The position numbers and the translations under genes are program-made. The notes under the pieces were generated by a model. It saw nothing but the letters and a program-made list of their open reading frames with translations, made no database searches and was not told where the DNA came from. This document shows positions 48,965 to 60,650 of a stretch of 64,000 bases of DNA, in pieces. Each line of letters begins with the position of its first letter. Position 1 is the first letter of the stretch. Location: NCBI RefSeq assembly GCF_964355755.1, contig NC_092671.1, positions 8,317,001 through 8,381,000 of the forward strand. The letters are read 5' to 3'. Source of the DNA: Antedon mediterranea (lineage: Eukaryota > Echinodermata > Crinoidea > Comatulida > Antedonidae).

Positions 48965-48978
48965 GTTAGGGGCGCTAT
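48965..48978 (+). promoter_or_regulatory. CTCF-like motif
   Basis: GTTAGGGGCGCTAT resembles the CTCF core. It lies 2.4 kb downstream of the NFE2L poly(A) site, the counterpart of the word at 33836-33849. Weak on its own. Confidence 0.18.
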
Positions 48979-51098
48979 TTCCCTGCACAGTGCATTCTCA
49001 ACATAAGCTATTACAGTATACATAGTTTTTTTCACATTTTTGTACGCTTAGGCCTATATATTTTTTTTCTTCAACTTTACCGCATACAAATACACAATGA
49101 GACCCACTTTTGTTTGTATGCCCAACTCGCTAATTTTTTTTTCCTTCATTAATACATTGTTTTTATTTCTTAAATTATAGGCCTAGGCCAAACTTACATG
49201 ATGATTTAAATAAGACCGGGTGACTTCGATAGTATTAACACGGGCCTATTGACTGGTCTTTGCTGTGCCTTTTTAACAATTAATACTTATTATAAACGAT
49301 GGTTACCGAAATGACTATATTACAATATTGTTAATTGTTTGCATGGCGAATAAACACCAAATTTACCGCGAACTAGATAGACCTGAAAATGTTCTTGATG
49401 AAATTATCATCCCAACCGAATTCAAATATATACAAAGCCTAGAAGAGTGAGATTTAGACTGGAGTAAAACATTATTCTCCATGCTTAAAAGAAATTGTGC
49501 CTCCTTCATAATATTGTTTTATTTATTTTAAAGATGGAATTTTTTTTATTGTTTTAACTACCTTACTTCTCGTTATGAATTTTTGTATTGTATTATTTAT
49601 ATTTTGTATATTATTATTATTATGAAGGAAATAAATGTTACTATGAAATGAAATTAAATGAAAAGTTCGCTGTTTGTCCATGTTGGTAGAGTGATAACAG
49701 TAAAAAATCCAATAACATTTGAATACATCACGGTAAACAGATTAAATATATCTTTTGCAACCTTGATTGATATATAATAATAACAATACAATACAAGGTT
49801 GGTCACCCCACTATTATTCCACCACATACCATGAATTTATTTACGGCAACGGGAACAATTACTTTGATTCACATCCAGCGCCCATTATAATCATACTTAC
49901 GGCAATCAATGCATGAACTAAACTATACAATAACGTCATTGCTCACCGAGTTGTAAAATCAATTCACAAAACATATATAATCGTAAGGAACTAGTTTTGA
50001 AAAGTTAGGTCAACACCGGTAAGGATTGTACCAGACTCCAGTTGTGTAAATACAATAACTAGACCTACTTAGTACAAAAGCCGGGTCTCAGAATCTACAA
50101 ACGTGGATGGGTGATTCATAGGCGCATGGTAAGCGAAGGCCCTCCCTATAAGTTATACAAACTGGTAACTTGCCAAATATTAATATCAATACTTAAACTT
50201 GTATATATATTAGCAGGTAAGATATGGTATTAATAGCGTATGATAACAATGCTGAAAATAAGGACAAAAATAACACTTTTTAAATAAAAAAAAACAAGGT
50301 ACGCTTAAAACAAAAGTGGTTGCTCGACAATTTGTTTTTTTTAACCTTGCAGATGAACTGAAACGGCGGAATTAACCGGGAAAGTCCCAAATATTTGAAA
50401 AGAAAATCGTATTCAGTATTTTATATTAATTTACATGCATTTGAATAATGTAAAGTCAACAAGGAACAATCGACACATGTAATCAAAACATATTCACGTC
50501 ATTTTGTCAATTCCGGTCACTAGTAACGTATACATTTGTTTAAAAAAAACCTCACTCCCTCCGAATTTTTTTTAAAAGGACGATCAATAACTTTTTTACG
50601 TGGACTTATATATGTTTATGTATAACAACAACCACATACACTGTACATCGTAGATGAAAAAAGACGATTAGGATTGGTTTCGTAAAGTAGTAAGCCTAAA
50701 TGGAGTTTGTAACCGAGGAGCATGTACTTAATGTTTTCATAAAAATGTTTATTCGAATGTATAAGGGTTGTAAAACACGTTAAATTATTATTTTATTTTT
50801 TATAACGTAATTTTGGAATTTATTATGTAAGTTGATTCTCAACTCATACACAGTTTCCTCTATAATATTTAGTTGCTACTGCACGAACGTTGAAAGAATC
50901 GATAACTTCTTTATTTTTTGCTGATAAACTATGCGGTGTTACCGAATGAAAAAAACACAGTAGTATTCTTCCATTAGACATTTCCTTAGCACATCCATAT
51001 TAAAGTAAGAGTTCACGCCTAAAATTGTTTTGAAGAAAAAAATGCTGACATCATAACATTTCCAAAAACAGCGTAGGCCTACAACTTATTTTAATAAA
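48979..51098. other. Intergenic, one retroposon tail
   Basis: AT-rich, no gene. The retroposon-like 3' end at 49330-49665 is listed separately. Confidence 0.45.
49330..49665 (+). repeat. LINE-type 3' end, plus strand
   Basis: A stretch with traces of reading frame is followed by a T-rich untranslated-like zone and ends GAAGGAAATAAATGTTACTA then TGAAATGAAATTAAATGAAA. The AATAAA-plus-GAAAT tail matches the tail type at 23968-24055. Too short to name a clade. Confidence 0.35.
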
Positions 51099-51204
51099 AA
51101 CAAGGCCAACAGCCATAAGTCGCGTGCTAAAACACATAGTGATACCGGACTGACAGACAGACCGACAGACAGACCGACAGACCGACATAGTGAACTATAG
51201 AGTC
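51099..51204 (+). repeat. (GACA/GACC)n-bearing dispersed element, copy C
   Basis: ACAAGGCCAACAGCCATAAG, GTCGCGTGCTA, CATAGTGATACCGGACTGAC, a short GACA/GACC tract, then GACATAGTGAACTATAGAGT. The left flank is nearly identical to copy A, 3 kb away. Confidence 0.7.
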
Positions 51205-51227
51205 TAAAAAGTATTAGGAGTTTTTTT

Positions 51228-51516
51228 CTTTCTTTATTTCATCATACACATTCATAAACATACACAAATAAGCATGAGGGTATAGTACAAAGAGAGGGAA
51301 AAGAATGGAAAGGGGGAATCATTGTGGTTTTGCCAGTGTCCAATTACTCTGGTCGTCAATGACTGCATAAACCACAAGCGCTTCAGCTTCACGGTTTTCT
51401 GGGAAAATCAGTAACTTGCAAATTTTGGAACACGAACGTCCGCCAGGAATGTTTTTGCACACTTGAGTGCAAAGCGAGGAGAGAGAAGCAGAAGCATAGC
51501 TAGCTAGAGTATGCAT
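51228..51516 (-). pseudogene. Truncated retroelement Gag-Pol fragment, minus strand
   Basis: A minus-strand frame of 65 codons ends at 51319. It contains CTQVCKNIPGGRSCSK followed by VVYAVIDDQSNWTLAKP. I associate this layout, a GRSCSK stretch then a YA(I/V)(I/L)DDQSN aspartic-peptidase-like motif, with Gag-Pol-type retroelement polyproteins (BEL/Pao-like) of marine invertebrates, from memory. Only this small piece is present; flanking protease and reverse transcriptase regions are absent, so it is inactive. Downstream on the same strand, GATGAAATAAAGAAAGAAAA (complement of about 51225-51245) gives a poly(A)-like tail, which could mean a processed or retroposed copy. Confidence 0.45.
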
Positions 51517-51768
51517 GTTGTATTTTCTTTAATTGAAGAAGAAAATTACATTGGAAAATTACTGATTTGTATATCAATACGAGTCGATACTTTCCATGTA
51601 TTGTCATTTGCATTGTTTGTTTTTATTGTTTCTCAAATACACGTCATAACATTTACAATGAAAGAACACAATTACACTAAAAACAAAGCGGGCAGAAAGA
51701 GGCTATAAGTAGTTTCGAGACCGACTTTAAGTAATGGCCACCAGAGTAAAATAAACAATATATATACA

Positions 51769-51906
51769 ATATTTATATAAATCCAAAGGCAAAATACTGA
51801 AAAAATGACAATGCTGTGGGTATCAGTGGCTGTGGATGTAAAACAGCCAGAAAAGTTATCAGAGCTTTCGAGCAACACTAGCCCTTCATCAGTGCAAGTA
51901 AAGGTA
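51769..51906 (-). repeat. Dispersed repeat with hammerhead-like core, minus copy
   Basis: On the minus strand TTGCACTGATGAAGGGCTAG leads to TGTTGCTCGAAAGCTCTGAT, then CTTTTCTGGCTGTTTTAC, CAGCCACTGATACCCACAGC and TTTTGCCTTTGGATTTATAT. CTGATGA (51886-51892) and CGAAA (51866-51870) enclose a possible GGGC/GCTC stem. The same order is found at 60463-60650 on the plus strand. Confidence 0.5.
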
Positions 51907-53410
51907 CTTGGACAAGATAGACATACAATATTTATATAAATAGGCCTACAAGTACATAGGGTATACATATAACAGGAAGGAAACTGATTCCCTCGATAAA
52001 GAGCAATTGGGGAGCCACGGGCCACTACAGTAGTTAAACAAGTCCTCAAAGTGTCTATCTTATTGGAGTACAAATACTTTTAATTTTAATTGGAGTTAAG
52101 TATATTCAGTGCTTGACCATGCACCTTTAAAATACCGGTAGCCCATAATACTAAAATAAATATCGTAAAGAAATATGATAACATCAAACTTGGCGTCATG
52201 TGTACGTGATATTAATTTGGAAATATGAATTTAACGTCATTATTAAAAGGGTGCAATTGTAAAGGTGTGTTTTAACTAAAAGTGCGTAAGTAATCGTCTT
52301 CCGCTTTCACCTTTTGACATTTACAACACGGCACCATGTTTGGTAGTGGATGTGCTCTATCGAATATGTATTGACGTTAAAAACAATAATGACAATGTCG
52401 GTACCTGAAAGTGACATAAATAGAACTAATCTTAATCTAGGGTTATCGGTCCAAGATTTCCTTTCTTGATTTTGAATTGGCGGGTCATTTCATTTATGGC
52501 AGGGAGAGTAGGGTTATTGTTGCGACATGGGCAAGTCTAATGATGGCTTGTTTTGTCCATTCAGGGTCCCTTTATAGTCCCTATCGCGAAACGAGAAATC
52601 ATTGCAATAGCACACAAAAGAATAAAGATTCACTTATTAAACATACACTGAACATCTTTAGGTTGAATATTATTAATAACAGGGTGTCATCAAGACCGTC
52701 TTACAACTCTATTAAAACCGCCATTACAGAATCTGAAAAAGTTTCATATAATTGTTTTTGCAAATTTTAGCTAGGGGAATGTTAATAAATCAACAGCCCA
52801 TCATTTGACGGTTAATATTTAAGTATTATAAACAGTTAAATTAGTTTTGAAATGCATCATTATATAATTATAATAATATATGTAATCAACATTACGTAAC
52901 CGTCAATACTAATAATATATACTACTAGTTATTATTCCTTAACCTAGTACTTAATCGATAATCCATTCATATACCTGATATACTATAGATTCGGAGACAC
53001 CAATATTATTAAAATGACCATTATATACCTATAAGATTTAAAATTCTAATTTGTAAGCAATTGAAGATTTGTTGCGTCTGACTTGGCCTTCGTTAAACAA
53101 ACGTTGCTTTGATTAAATATGACAATCTATTTCCCTTGTCCTTGTATTCGTGGGCAGCATTAGGTCAGTCCACTGTCTAATTTATATATACATTGCTATT
53201 AATAATATAATATTGAATAATCCATTATCGATAATACGGGCACCTTGAACAGAAGTAGAAAGAATGGTGAGTCTCTTTATTCTGAACACAAAGGGAGCGC
53301 ACACTATTACCTCACTATGTTATAGGACTAGACTGTTATGATGTCCGTTTACCTCGTTCTTTATCATGCTAATTATTGCCTCATTTAAATACAACTGTGT
53401 ATAAGTATAG
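51907..53410. other. Intergenic, no gene seen
   Basis: No exon is supported. A 97-codon frame at 52477-52770 lacks coding character and starts at a non-ATG codon. The rest is AT-rich. Confidence 0.45.
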
Positions 53411-54466
53411 GCCTACAATAGGGGGTCACGAAACCTAAGACCATGAAAGCTAAGACCCCCTAAGACCGAAGATCACGAAAGCTAAGACCCAAGACCTAAG
53501 ATTACAAATTCTAAGATATACTACAGCTTAAAAACAATACTTGTTTATCCATACATAATTTTAAACACAGTAGGTTTCATTTATTACCATAAATATAATT
53601 AAATACTACCGCAAAACATTGATAAACTCACATTATTTTCGCCCGTTGAGTAAATGTATATTTTTTTCTTTACAACAAACAAACTTGACGGGTTGTTTGT
53701 TGGTATATGTTTACTCCATTGTGTTGGTTCAGAAGATGTTTTTCTTACGCACCTGCCTTTCTTGTATTTTGACTCCAAATTTGTTGACTAACTTTATCCT
53801 GAATACCACACTTTAAAATTAGGATTTATAAGTACTTTCAGACGGAGAAACACATAAAAACAAATAAATAAATCCTTTAAATTGATGATTTTACAGACAT
53901 GTTTCCCAATGCTCAATGTTTTTGTTTCTATGGAGCGCCAAAAGAGCAACAATAATAGTACAAGTATAAAAACAGAAAGAAAACGAAACAAATCATGATT
54001 TTTAAATTAAAATTTATTTGCCAGTATTTATTTCTTCGTACTTGCATGATTATACTATTATCATTACAATTTTAATTTTACAGAGTTTTCAGCCCTGTAT
54101 ATAATTTTTGCTCTTTTAACGTTCCATAGAAACAAAAACATTGAACATGGTAGGCCTACTGCTACTGTACTAGACTGTAGGCTAGTCATGCGAAATTCGC
54201 AAACAGTTTGTGTGCGAGAAAAACGTCTGTAAAATCATCAATTTAAAAAAGTATTTGTTACTTTTTATGTGATTCTTTTTCATAAAAGTGCCAATTCTAA
54301 GTTGTGGTATTCAGAATAAATGTTGGGAGTTAAAATACAATTACAAGGCAGGTGCGAAAGATAAATATTTGTAATCTTAGGTCTTGGGTCTTAGCTTTCG
54401 TGATCTTAGGTCTTAGGGGGTCTTAGCTTTCGTGGTCTTAGGTTTCGTGACACCCGCCTACAATAG
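53411..54466. mobile_element. Fold-back element, 1034 bp, with 11-bp flanking direct repeat
   Basis: The direct repeat GCCTACAATAG lies at 53411-53421 and 54456-54466. Between them (53422-54455) the two ends are inverted copies of about 85 bp: GGGGTCACGAAACCTAAGAC at left and, complemented, GGGTGTCACGAAACCTAAGA at right, with CTAAGACC repeated several times in each arm. Further pairing continues inward: CGCACCTGCCTT, CTGAATACCACA, and GATGATTTTACAGAC with TTTTGTTTCTATGGA. So most of the element folds on itself around 54000. The left arm has about 230 bp not seen in the right arm. No transposase frame. A direct repeat of about 9-11 bp and long terminal inverted repeats suggest a Mutator-like or other fold-back DNA transposon. 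Confidence 0.75.
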
Positions 54467-54619
54467 TCTCTCGTTGATTTCAGTTTTGATGATGAGACTA
54501 TATTATTCTTGAAAAACATGACGCTATTTTAAGGCACTTTTCCTGTTCATTAAATGCCTTATGATCTTGATTTTAACTACTGTTCCATTCAATGTCGGTC
54601 GTTATCTTAGTATTTGTTT

Positions 54620-54657
54620 AACCATGGAGGTATAAAAATATGTATACCTCCATGGTT
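54620..54657. repeat. 15-bp hairpin
   Basis: AACCATGGAGGTATA (54620-54634) pairs exactly with 54643-54657 across an 8-nt loop. AACCATG follows again just downstream. No associated gene. Confidence 0.7.
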
Positions 54658-54696
54658 TAACCATGTACTTATTTACAGTCAGCGAACTGGGAGATG

Positions 54697-54770
54697 TTAA
54701 TCGGGGATTGACCCGGGTCTTTCTGTGTGACAATTCAGTATCTTAACCATTCGAATACCGCAAATCCGTT
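54697..54770 (-). repeat. tRNA-like SINE head, minus strand
   Basis: On the minus strand GCGGTATTCGAATGGTTAAG (A-box-like) is followed by ATACTGAATTGTCACACAGA and CCCGGGTCAATCCCCG (B box at plus-strand 54703-54715). The layout and spacing are tRNA-like, but the acceptor stem does not pair, so it is a tRNA-derived SINE or pseudo-tRNA. Confidence 0.5.
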
Positions 54771-55719
54771 CCTTGATTAGAATAAATAAAACTTAATTCA
54801 AAAGTTAGAAATACACATGGAGAGAAAGAGAGAATCTAAAAAAAAAGTGAGAGGAGCAGAATGCAGACTCTTAACCTGCAAAATGAGGACGGCTGTCATC
54901 TGCAAAACTGGCAGAAATTCCGTATTCTTTATATACTTATTGGTAATGAGATCAAAGAGTCATAAGAGGTATTAGGAATGAAAGTGAAAGTCAGGAAACA
55001 ATTAATCTGGACCAAAATGTCTATTATATAAAACATAGGTCTTTGGATTGATTATTTTTACTAGGAAAGTGAAGTAAACACTCATATTTTCCGTGTGAAA
55101 CTATACGGTAGGGCCTAAATGCCGTAGAAGGTACTCCAACCTCCGACTTGGGGAAAACACAGTCCATTATAGGTACGGTATAGAAACATTAAACATTATT
55201 GGAATTATTTTGGTTTTTGTGTATATCACTTATTATTTTCATTGGGATGACTATTTTTAAACCACGAGGGGAGTAATATACACGCCACCATAGTAACAAG
55301 GAGAAGAGTCAAATTTACTCTTCCCTGCTAACACCAATAAGTGGTGGCGTTAGTGACCATAGAGGTAAAAATATCGTGGGAAATCAAGTTGTCTACAAGT
55401 TCGTTAGCGTGTTTTATTTGAGTTTGACAGAAGAAACAGGAAACAGACCCGGAACCATTTAAGAAGGTAATGCGTAAGGTGTATTATCTTTACTTAATTG
55501 AATTGTTCTTTCATAAGTTAACATAAGATCCTTGTTCTAGTATAGGAAGTTGTTGGACGACCGTGTTTTCAACAATCCTTTCCTTCGCGTATTGATGTAT
55601 AGCAGTCGTGGCAGTAGTTCATTTACCATTGCCCTGTTATTAGCTAGATATTTTGCAATAACCAGGGGCCATTTAAACGTTGAACCTAACATACATCATC
55701 ATAAAACCTGCAACGAAAT

Positions 55720-55732
55720 GGGGGGGGGGGGG
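55720..55732 (+). repeat. Poly-G run (13 G)
   Basis: Thirteen consecutive G, unusual in AT-rich DNA. Length may be unreliable in sequencing. Confidence 0.85.
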
Positions 55733-56734
55733 TTCAGCCTTAAAGTTTTAACTTATTTGACCTCCATCCACACTCATGTTTCTTTTTTTATAATTAATCT
55801 ATGTTTTATTAGAATGTACAACTGTATTATTTGATGTATGTGGAAAATGTTATAAAACAAACAAGCAAAACAAACGATCAGACATCTTATTGACAGGTAT
55901 CGCGGATGGTACCTGAGCCCCTTTTTTAAAAATACCTGCAGCCTATGTGGATTCCTCACACCTCTCTGCTAAACCTGTAATTTAGTAGTTCCAGCCTGGA
56001 GGTTAAATTTTGGCTTAATGGCTCCTGGACACATACTGTACAAGTTTTTCTTTTCGAATTTAGTACCGATTGAGAACATTCAGATTTTACAGATGGAAAA
56101 CAAATATTGTAAACTATTGAGCATAGGCATACTTAATAACTTATTAAATGTTGGGCTGTAATGGATGAGATCTGACAAAAACTCTCTACCTACTTACAAC
56201 ATATCCTATATAAGTACATTTATCAATGCCACAGAATCATAATTGAACCATTACTATCGCAGCTAATTTTCCGTTTCAAAGTTTCAGTCGAAAGTTGGTA
56301 ATGTTTTTCTTGCATTTAAATTAATAGGGCCTAGCCTATGTGCATAATGATTGTATTTTTCGAAATCTATGGAAATCCAATTAGAAATACAATGAAAGAA
56401 ATATGGAAATATGGCCCAGAAAATATGTAATGTTGAGGATGAACGAAACCACAAAACAATCTTACATAAGGATTCAATAGTATACTGACATCCTATAAAC
56501 AGACGTCAAATACGATTCGACAACAAGGGTTTCATTGTTTGTCTCCTGCCTAGTTCATGTCCTCCTCTAAGGTGAACACACTTATTTTATATCAAGTATT
56601 TACCTGTCTTTTAAAAAAAAATGTTTGAAACGGTAATAACATAGGGAGATTTTTCAAGTTTGGAGAAACTGCGCGAAGATAATTGGGTAAATCTCGTTCA
56701 CATTGTACGGATCTCGGAGACATCTCGGAGACAC

Positions 56735-56800
56735 CCATTAAATTTAATTTCAATTTATTTTTATTTCCACAATATAATAAAATACATACATAAATGCAAC
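56735..56800 (-). repeat. LINE-type 3' tail, minus strand
   Basis: On the minus strand ATTGTGGAAATAAAAATAAA continues into an A-rich tail. Directly beyond it the phrase ATCTCGGAGAC is doubled (56709-56733). Only the tail remains. Confidence 0.3.
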
Positions 56801-57374
56801 GCTTATCGTAAACTGAATCTTCTAGCTCCGTATTTGTAGTTTAATTAATAAAATAGGAATATAGACCTAAAACTACAGATTGACAAACGTACAGTGCATC
56901 ACATTGTGGATGTGATGGCGACAACCATTGAATCAGGAAAGTCTCTTTTTTAGATATATATTATATGTAGGCCTATATAAGTTTCATATCTTTTTTAGGC
57001 CAAAATGCAAGGCATATTTTGTTGATTTAGAAGTTCTGTCTAAATCCACAAACATGCCACTGGTTATGCAATGTTACCGTAGGTCATTAAACTAAAAAAA
57101 AACCTATACAATAAACTTTAAACAAATAAATAATAGTGTTTAGAAAAAAAATTAGAAAATAACATTTTAAGGAAATAGGAGTGTAATATACTAAACATCC
57201 TGGTAGGTAAACATAATTTCCAGGAACTGTTGAATCAAATCATTGAAATTAGTGTTATTAAAGTTATTTCAGACTCAACGACTTCACACAGTGACGAATA
57301 CAGACAATATAAGAAAAAATCGAGAGTGAATGAAAGTGAGTGAATAATATGCTTAGGTTGCGTTCATCCCTTGT

Positions 57375-57537
57375 AAGCTTGGTTTCCACTTAGACACGCA
57401 GCTCAGGACGTAGACGGCAACGCAAACGAGTTTGTTGAATAAGCGACTGTTTGTATAATCCATTACTTGTGATTGGTCAAATCACGTTGCGTTACGTCCT
57501 TGCGTTATTGTGTCCCTAGTGCAGTGGGAACCAAGAG
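57375..57537. mobile_element. MITE family A, complete copy
   Basis: The left end AAGCTTGGTTTCCACTTAGA and right end CAGTGGGAACCAAGAGAG are diverged inverted repeats. The interior has GAATAAGCGACTGTTTGTAT and CTTGTGATTGGTCAAATCAC. The first CCAAT block is mutated (GTTTGTTGAATAAGC). Confidence 0.7.
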
Positions 57538-60462
57538 AGTTTTATACAATATTTTCTACTGCACGCATCCAAGAGGTATTAAAATGACTGGAATTAGGCC
57601 TAGGCTAATCATGTTTACCGATAGGCCTATATGTCATTAGAACATAAAGTGAGTACCCGCTCTGTTCGGTAATCTTTGCTGAAAAATGGCCGCCTTTTAA
57701 TCAGCTCCACGTGATCGCAATGGACGATGCATACTTTTGTAAAATCATAAATATTAGAAACAAAAATGTATTGTTTTTTTTAATTTGGGAAAATAATAAT
57801 GCTATATTGGTAACTGTCTTTGAGTAAGCCTCTATTTATGAAGTAAGCGCCATGCCACAGTGAAATCTCACACATCGCCGTCAAATACTTAATCTTGTCG
57901 GATAATTATAAAATCGTTTTTCTTATGATTAAAACTTAAATACCTGGAAAAGTATAATCCATGGTCCTTACATAGGATCTTATTGGCTTAATGGGCATGG
58001 AGTGTTGATTACTAAAACAGAATAAAACAATACAAGTGAAAGTGTGTTTGCTCTAGTGACCATTATTATTATGGACAATCCTTGGCCTTTAGGTGTCTAT
58101 ATCCGTAAATGTACTACGTTGTATACCGTCGGAGCATAGACTCTCTTATAGCCACGAGAATTGAAGTGTTGCGGTTGGGAAAGACTGGCTATCGGGAAAT
58201 ATGAGTTAGGGGAAGTGAAATACGTTAAATATTGTTGACATTTTTAGAAGGGGTTTGGGGTCGGATCCATCCGGCGTCAAAGGGCACGAGGTCATTTATT
58301 TAATGGCTAAAAAATATATATATTTATTTTTCCTTTGAACGAATTTTATGACACTCTTATTGGAAAATAATTCATTCTGATCACGGTATTATTATTATAT
58401 TTTATAGAAAAGTACTCGATATTGTTCCAATACAAATACGTTTCTTTAAAGAAAAACATGGGTCCATATTATCGGAAAACAATAAAGTAATTATTAGGCC
58501 TATAACAGGAAAATGTGACGAGAATTTAAAAACTGGCCAATATTACATAACTTATGAACTATAAATAAGTTTACTCAATTGCCAAAGCGATATTATTCAT
58601 GGTAAAGGGAATATATAACTATGAACACTTTTTTATTTTGATAATAACAAATCCATTTGACGTGAGCGGATTTAAAAGATGATTTTGTCCTTGTAACAGC
58701 AAGATTTATTCAACCAATTACTATTTAAAAACAAATTTATTGAAATACAGTAATACGGATATTGTTTAAAACTTATATTTTCTCAATGCTTTCCACTCTT
58801 TCTAAAATATATGTTTTATATTATCAATTTATTATGTTATTATGGAGGCCTATTACTCTTCACTTTCCCTTATTCTACCACATTTCTATATCACCTCTGA
58901 CACCACAGATTTCGTCGAATAAGAAAAGTAAAGAACCCCACCGCAATAAACACATTTTTCTGCTTTTCCGTTTACTTACTTTCTCTTCCATGCTCTTTCA
59001 TATTTTCTTTGCAATCAATAAACCATTATTATTTTTAATTATCTTGATGAAAATTATGTCAATGACTTTAAACCTAATGTGTAACACTGATCTTACTAAC
59101 GGTGCTAAATAAAAGATTAAAATTGAATCGTTTTTGATGTCATATCGACTGCATGATAAAGATCATCAATTAACTAAATAATTGTCCACTTTAATGAATA
59201 ATTATACTTCTAATGGTACGTGCCGTTTGTATTGTTAAAGTTTCAACAGAAACTAATCAATATGAAATTGAATTTGAAGTAAACTATAGGTTATAGAGAT
59301 AGTAATAGTATGAAAGAATTAACAAAGCGAGAAAAGGTTACCGTAACACTTTGTATTGATCTGGGAATGATTATATTGTTTTGTGTCGTTCGCGATCTGG
59401 GTTGAAATTCCATCGGTTGCCGAAAGGTTAATTGAACATTCCAAGATAGATACTGTACGGTAATACTTTGAATAACAAAATCACTTATTGTACTTTTAAA
59501 TGCTATCATAATAATCTTTGTATTATTGTAATTTTGTTGTTTATATCAACAGATTTTACTGGGAAAAAAATAAACATGGTAAAATTTAATATGGAAATAG
59601 CGAAGGAAAGGAAACGACCATGTTTATTTATCCACGAATTGTTCCTTCACATACTCAAACAGAGTATTTTTATATGAGGCAATACAAATATCCAGGTAGC
59701 CTGTGAAGATGTCTTGATTTAATTGCATGCCAGGGTAATTATGACAATATGATATCAAACCCATTAATTAATACATAACTGGTTAAGGGGCTGACTGGTT
59801 GATTTACCCAACCTAAAAAACCTAAGGACGATTGATATTCCGTTAGGATTCAGCCCAGGAAAATCTGGGATAATCAAACGTAAATGTACGTAGCGATTTT
59901 GAGACTCGCCCTAAAGCGTACAACCCGTATATTATTAATTTGTTTCATAATTTGTTTCTTAACTATTAAATCTCTGAATGTGTGCTATAACAACTCACTG
60001 AGAATGTTGCTATGCGAACCTAAGCATTGTGTACTAATGTAGTAACACGTTTGCCACGATACGAGGAAAATCCCCTCTTTTTACGAACAAATACGTACGC
60101 AAGTGCGTCTATGATTTTAGATTAAGAGTTTTGAATAGTGAAAATGATATTGTTAGGTGTGCTACAAACTATCTGTTACGATCTTCAAATCTCTTCACTA
60201 AATGGGTGATCTGAAAATCCTATTTTAGTGTGATTTTCTGTTTTGTATTGTTTATTGTAGGCCTATATTTGGGCGATTCTCATCAACACAGAGAGTTTAC
60301 TTTATATGGAATGTCTATTCTGAAATAAAGGGAGCAATCAATATGCGTAACAGCACTAAGCATGAATCCGATAATTATTTTCATGGTGGTATTATCAGTT
60401 ATCTTATATAAATTATTTCTCCGTCTCTCAATGATAACAATACTAAAATAAATATATATATT
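57538..60462. other. Intergenic, no gene seen
   Basis: AT-rich. A short stretch at 57650-57730 has an E-box (CACGTG) next to AAAATGGCCGCC and could be promoter-like, but no exon adjoins. The 116-codon frame at 58762-59112 is hydrophobic and Ile/Leu/Phe-rich in AT-rich DNA, most likely chance. Confidence 0.4.
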
Positions 60463-60650
60463 TGCACTTGCACTGATGAAGGACTGTGTTGCCCGAAAGC
60501 TCTGCTAATTTTTCTGGCTGTTTTACTTTTTATCGTTTTGATTTAGCTTTTTGCTTATTTTATTTTGTATCTCCATTGAGAGATCCAGCCACTGATACTC
60601 ACAGCATTGTCATTATTTTCAGTAATTTGCCTTTGGATTTATATATTTGC
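60463..60650 (+). repeat. Dispersed repeat with hammerhead-like core, plus copy
   Basis: TTGCACTTGCACTGATGAAG, then GACTGTGTTGCCCGAAAGCT, TTTTTCTGGCTGTTTTAC, a 58-bp block absent from the other copy, CAGCCACTGATACTCACAGC, and ATTTGCCTTTGGATTTATAT. CTGATGA is at 60473-60479 and CGAAAG at 60494-60499. Confidence 0.5.

Larger units (their letters stand above)
54771..57374. other. Intergenic, no gene seen
   Basis: Contains a weak hairpin (ACGCCACCA at 55282-55290 with 55342-55350), a 13-base G run (55720-55732) that could form a quadruplex, and a retroposon-like tail at 56735-56800. No coding exon is supported. Confidence 0.4.

Noticed and set aside
58762-59112. 116-codon hydrophobic frame
   Set aside because: Composition (Ile/Leu/Phe/Lys) is what AT-rich DNA yields; no start context, no domain, no neighbours.
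59291-59509. Frame and GGTTGAAATTCC B-box-like word near 59398
   Set aside because: The word alone is not enough for a SINE; no A box found at the expected distance.
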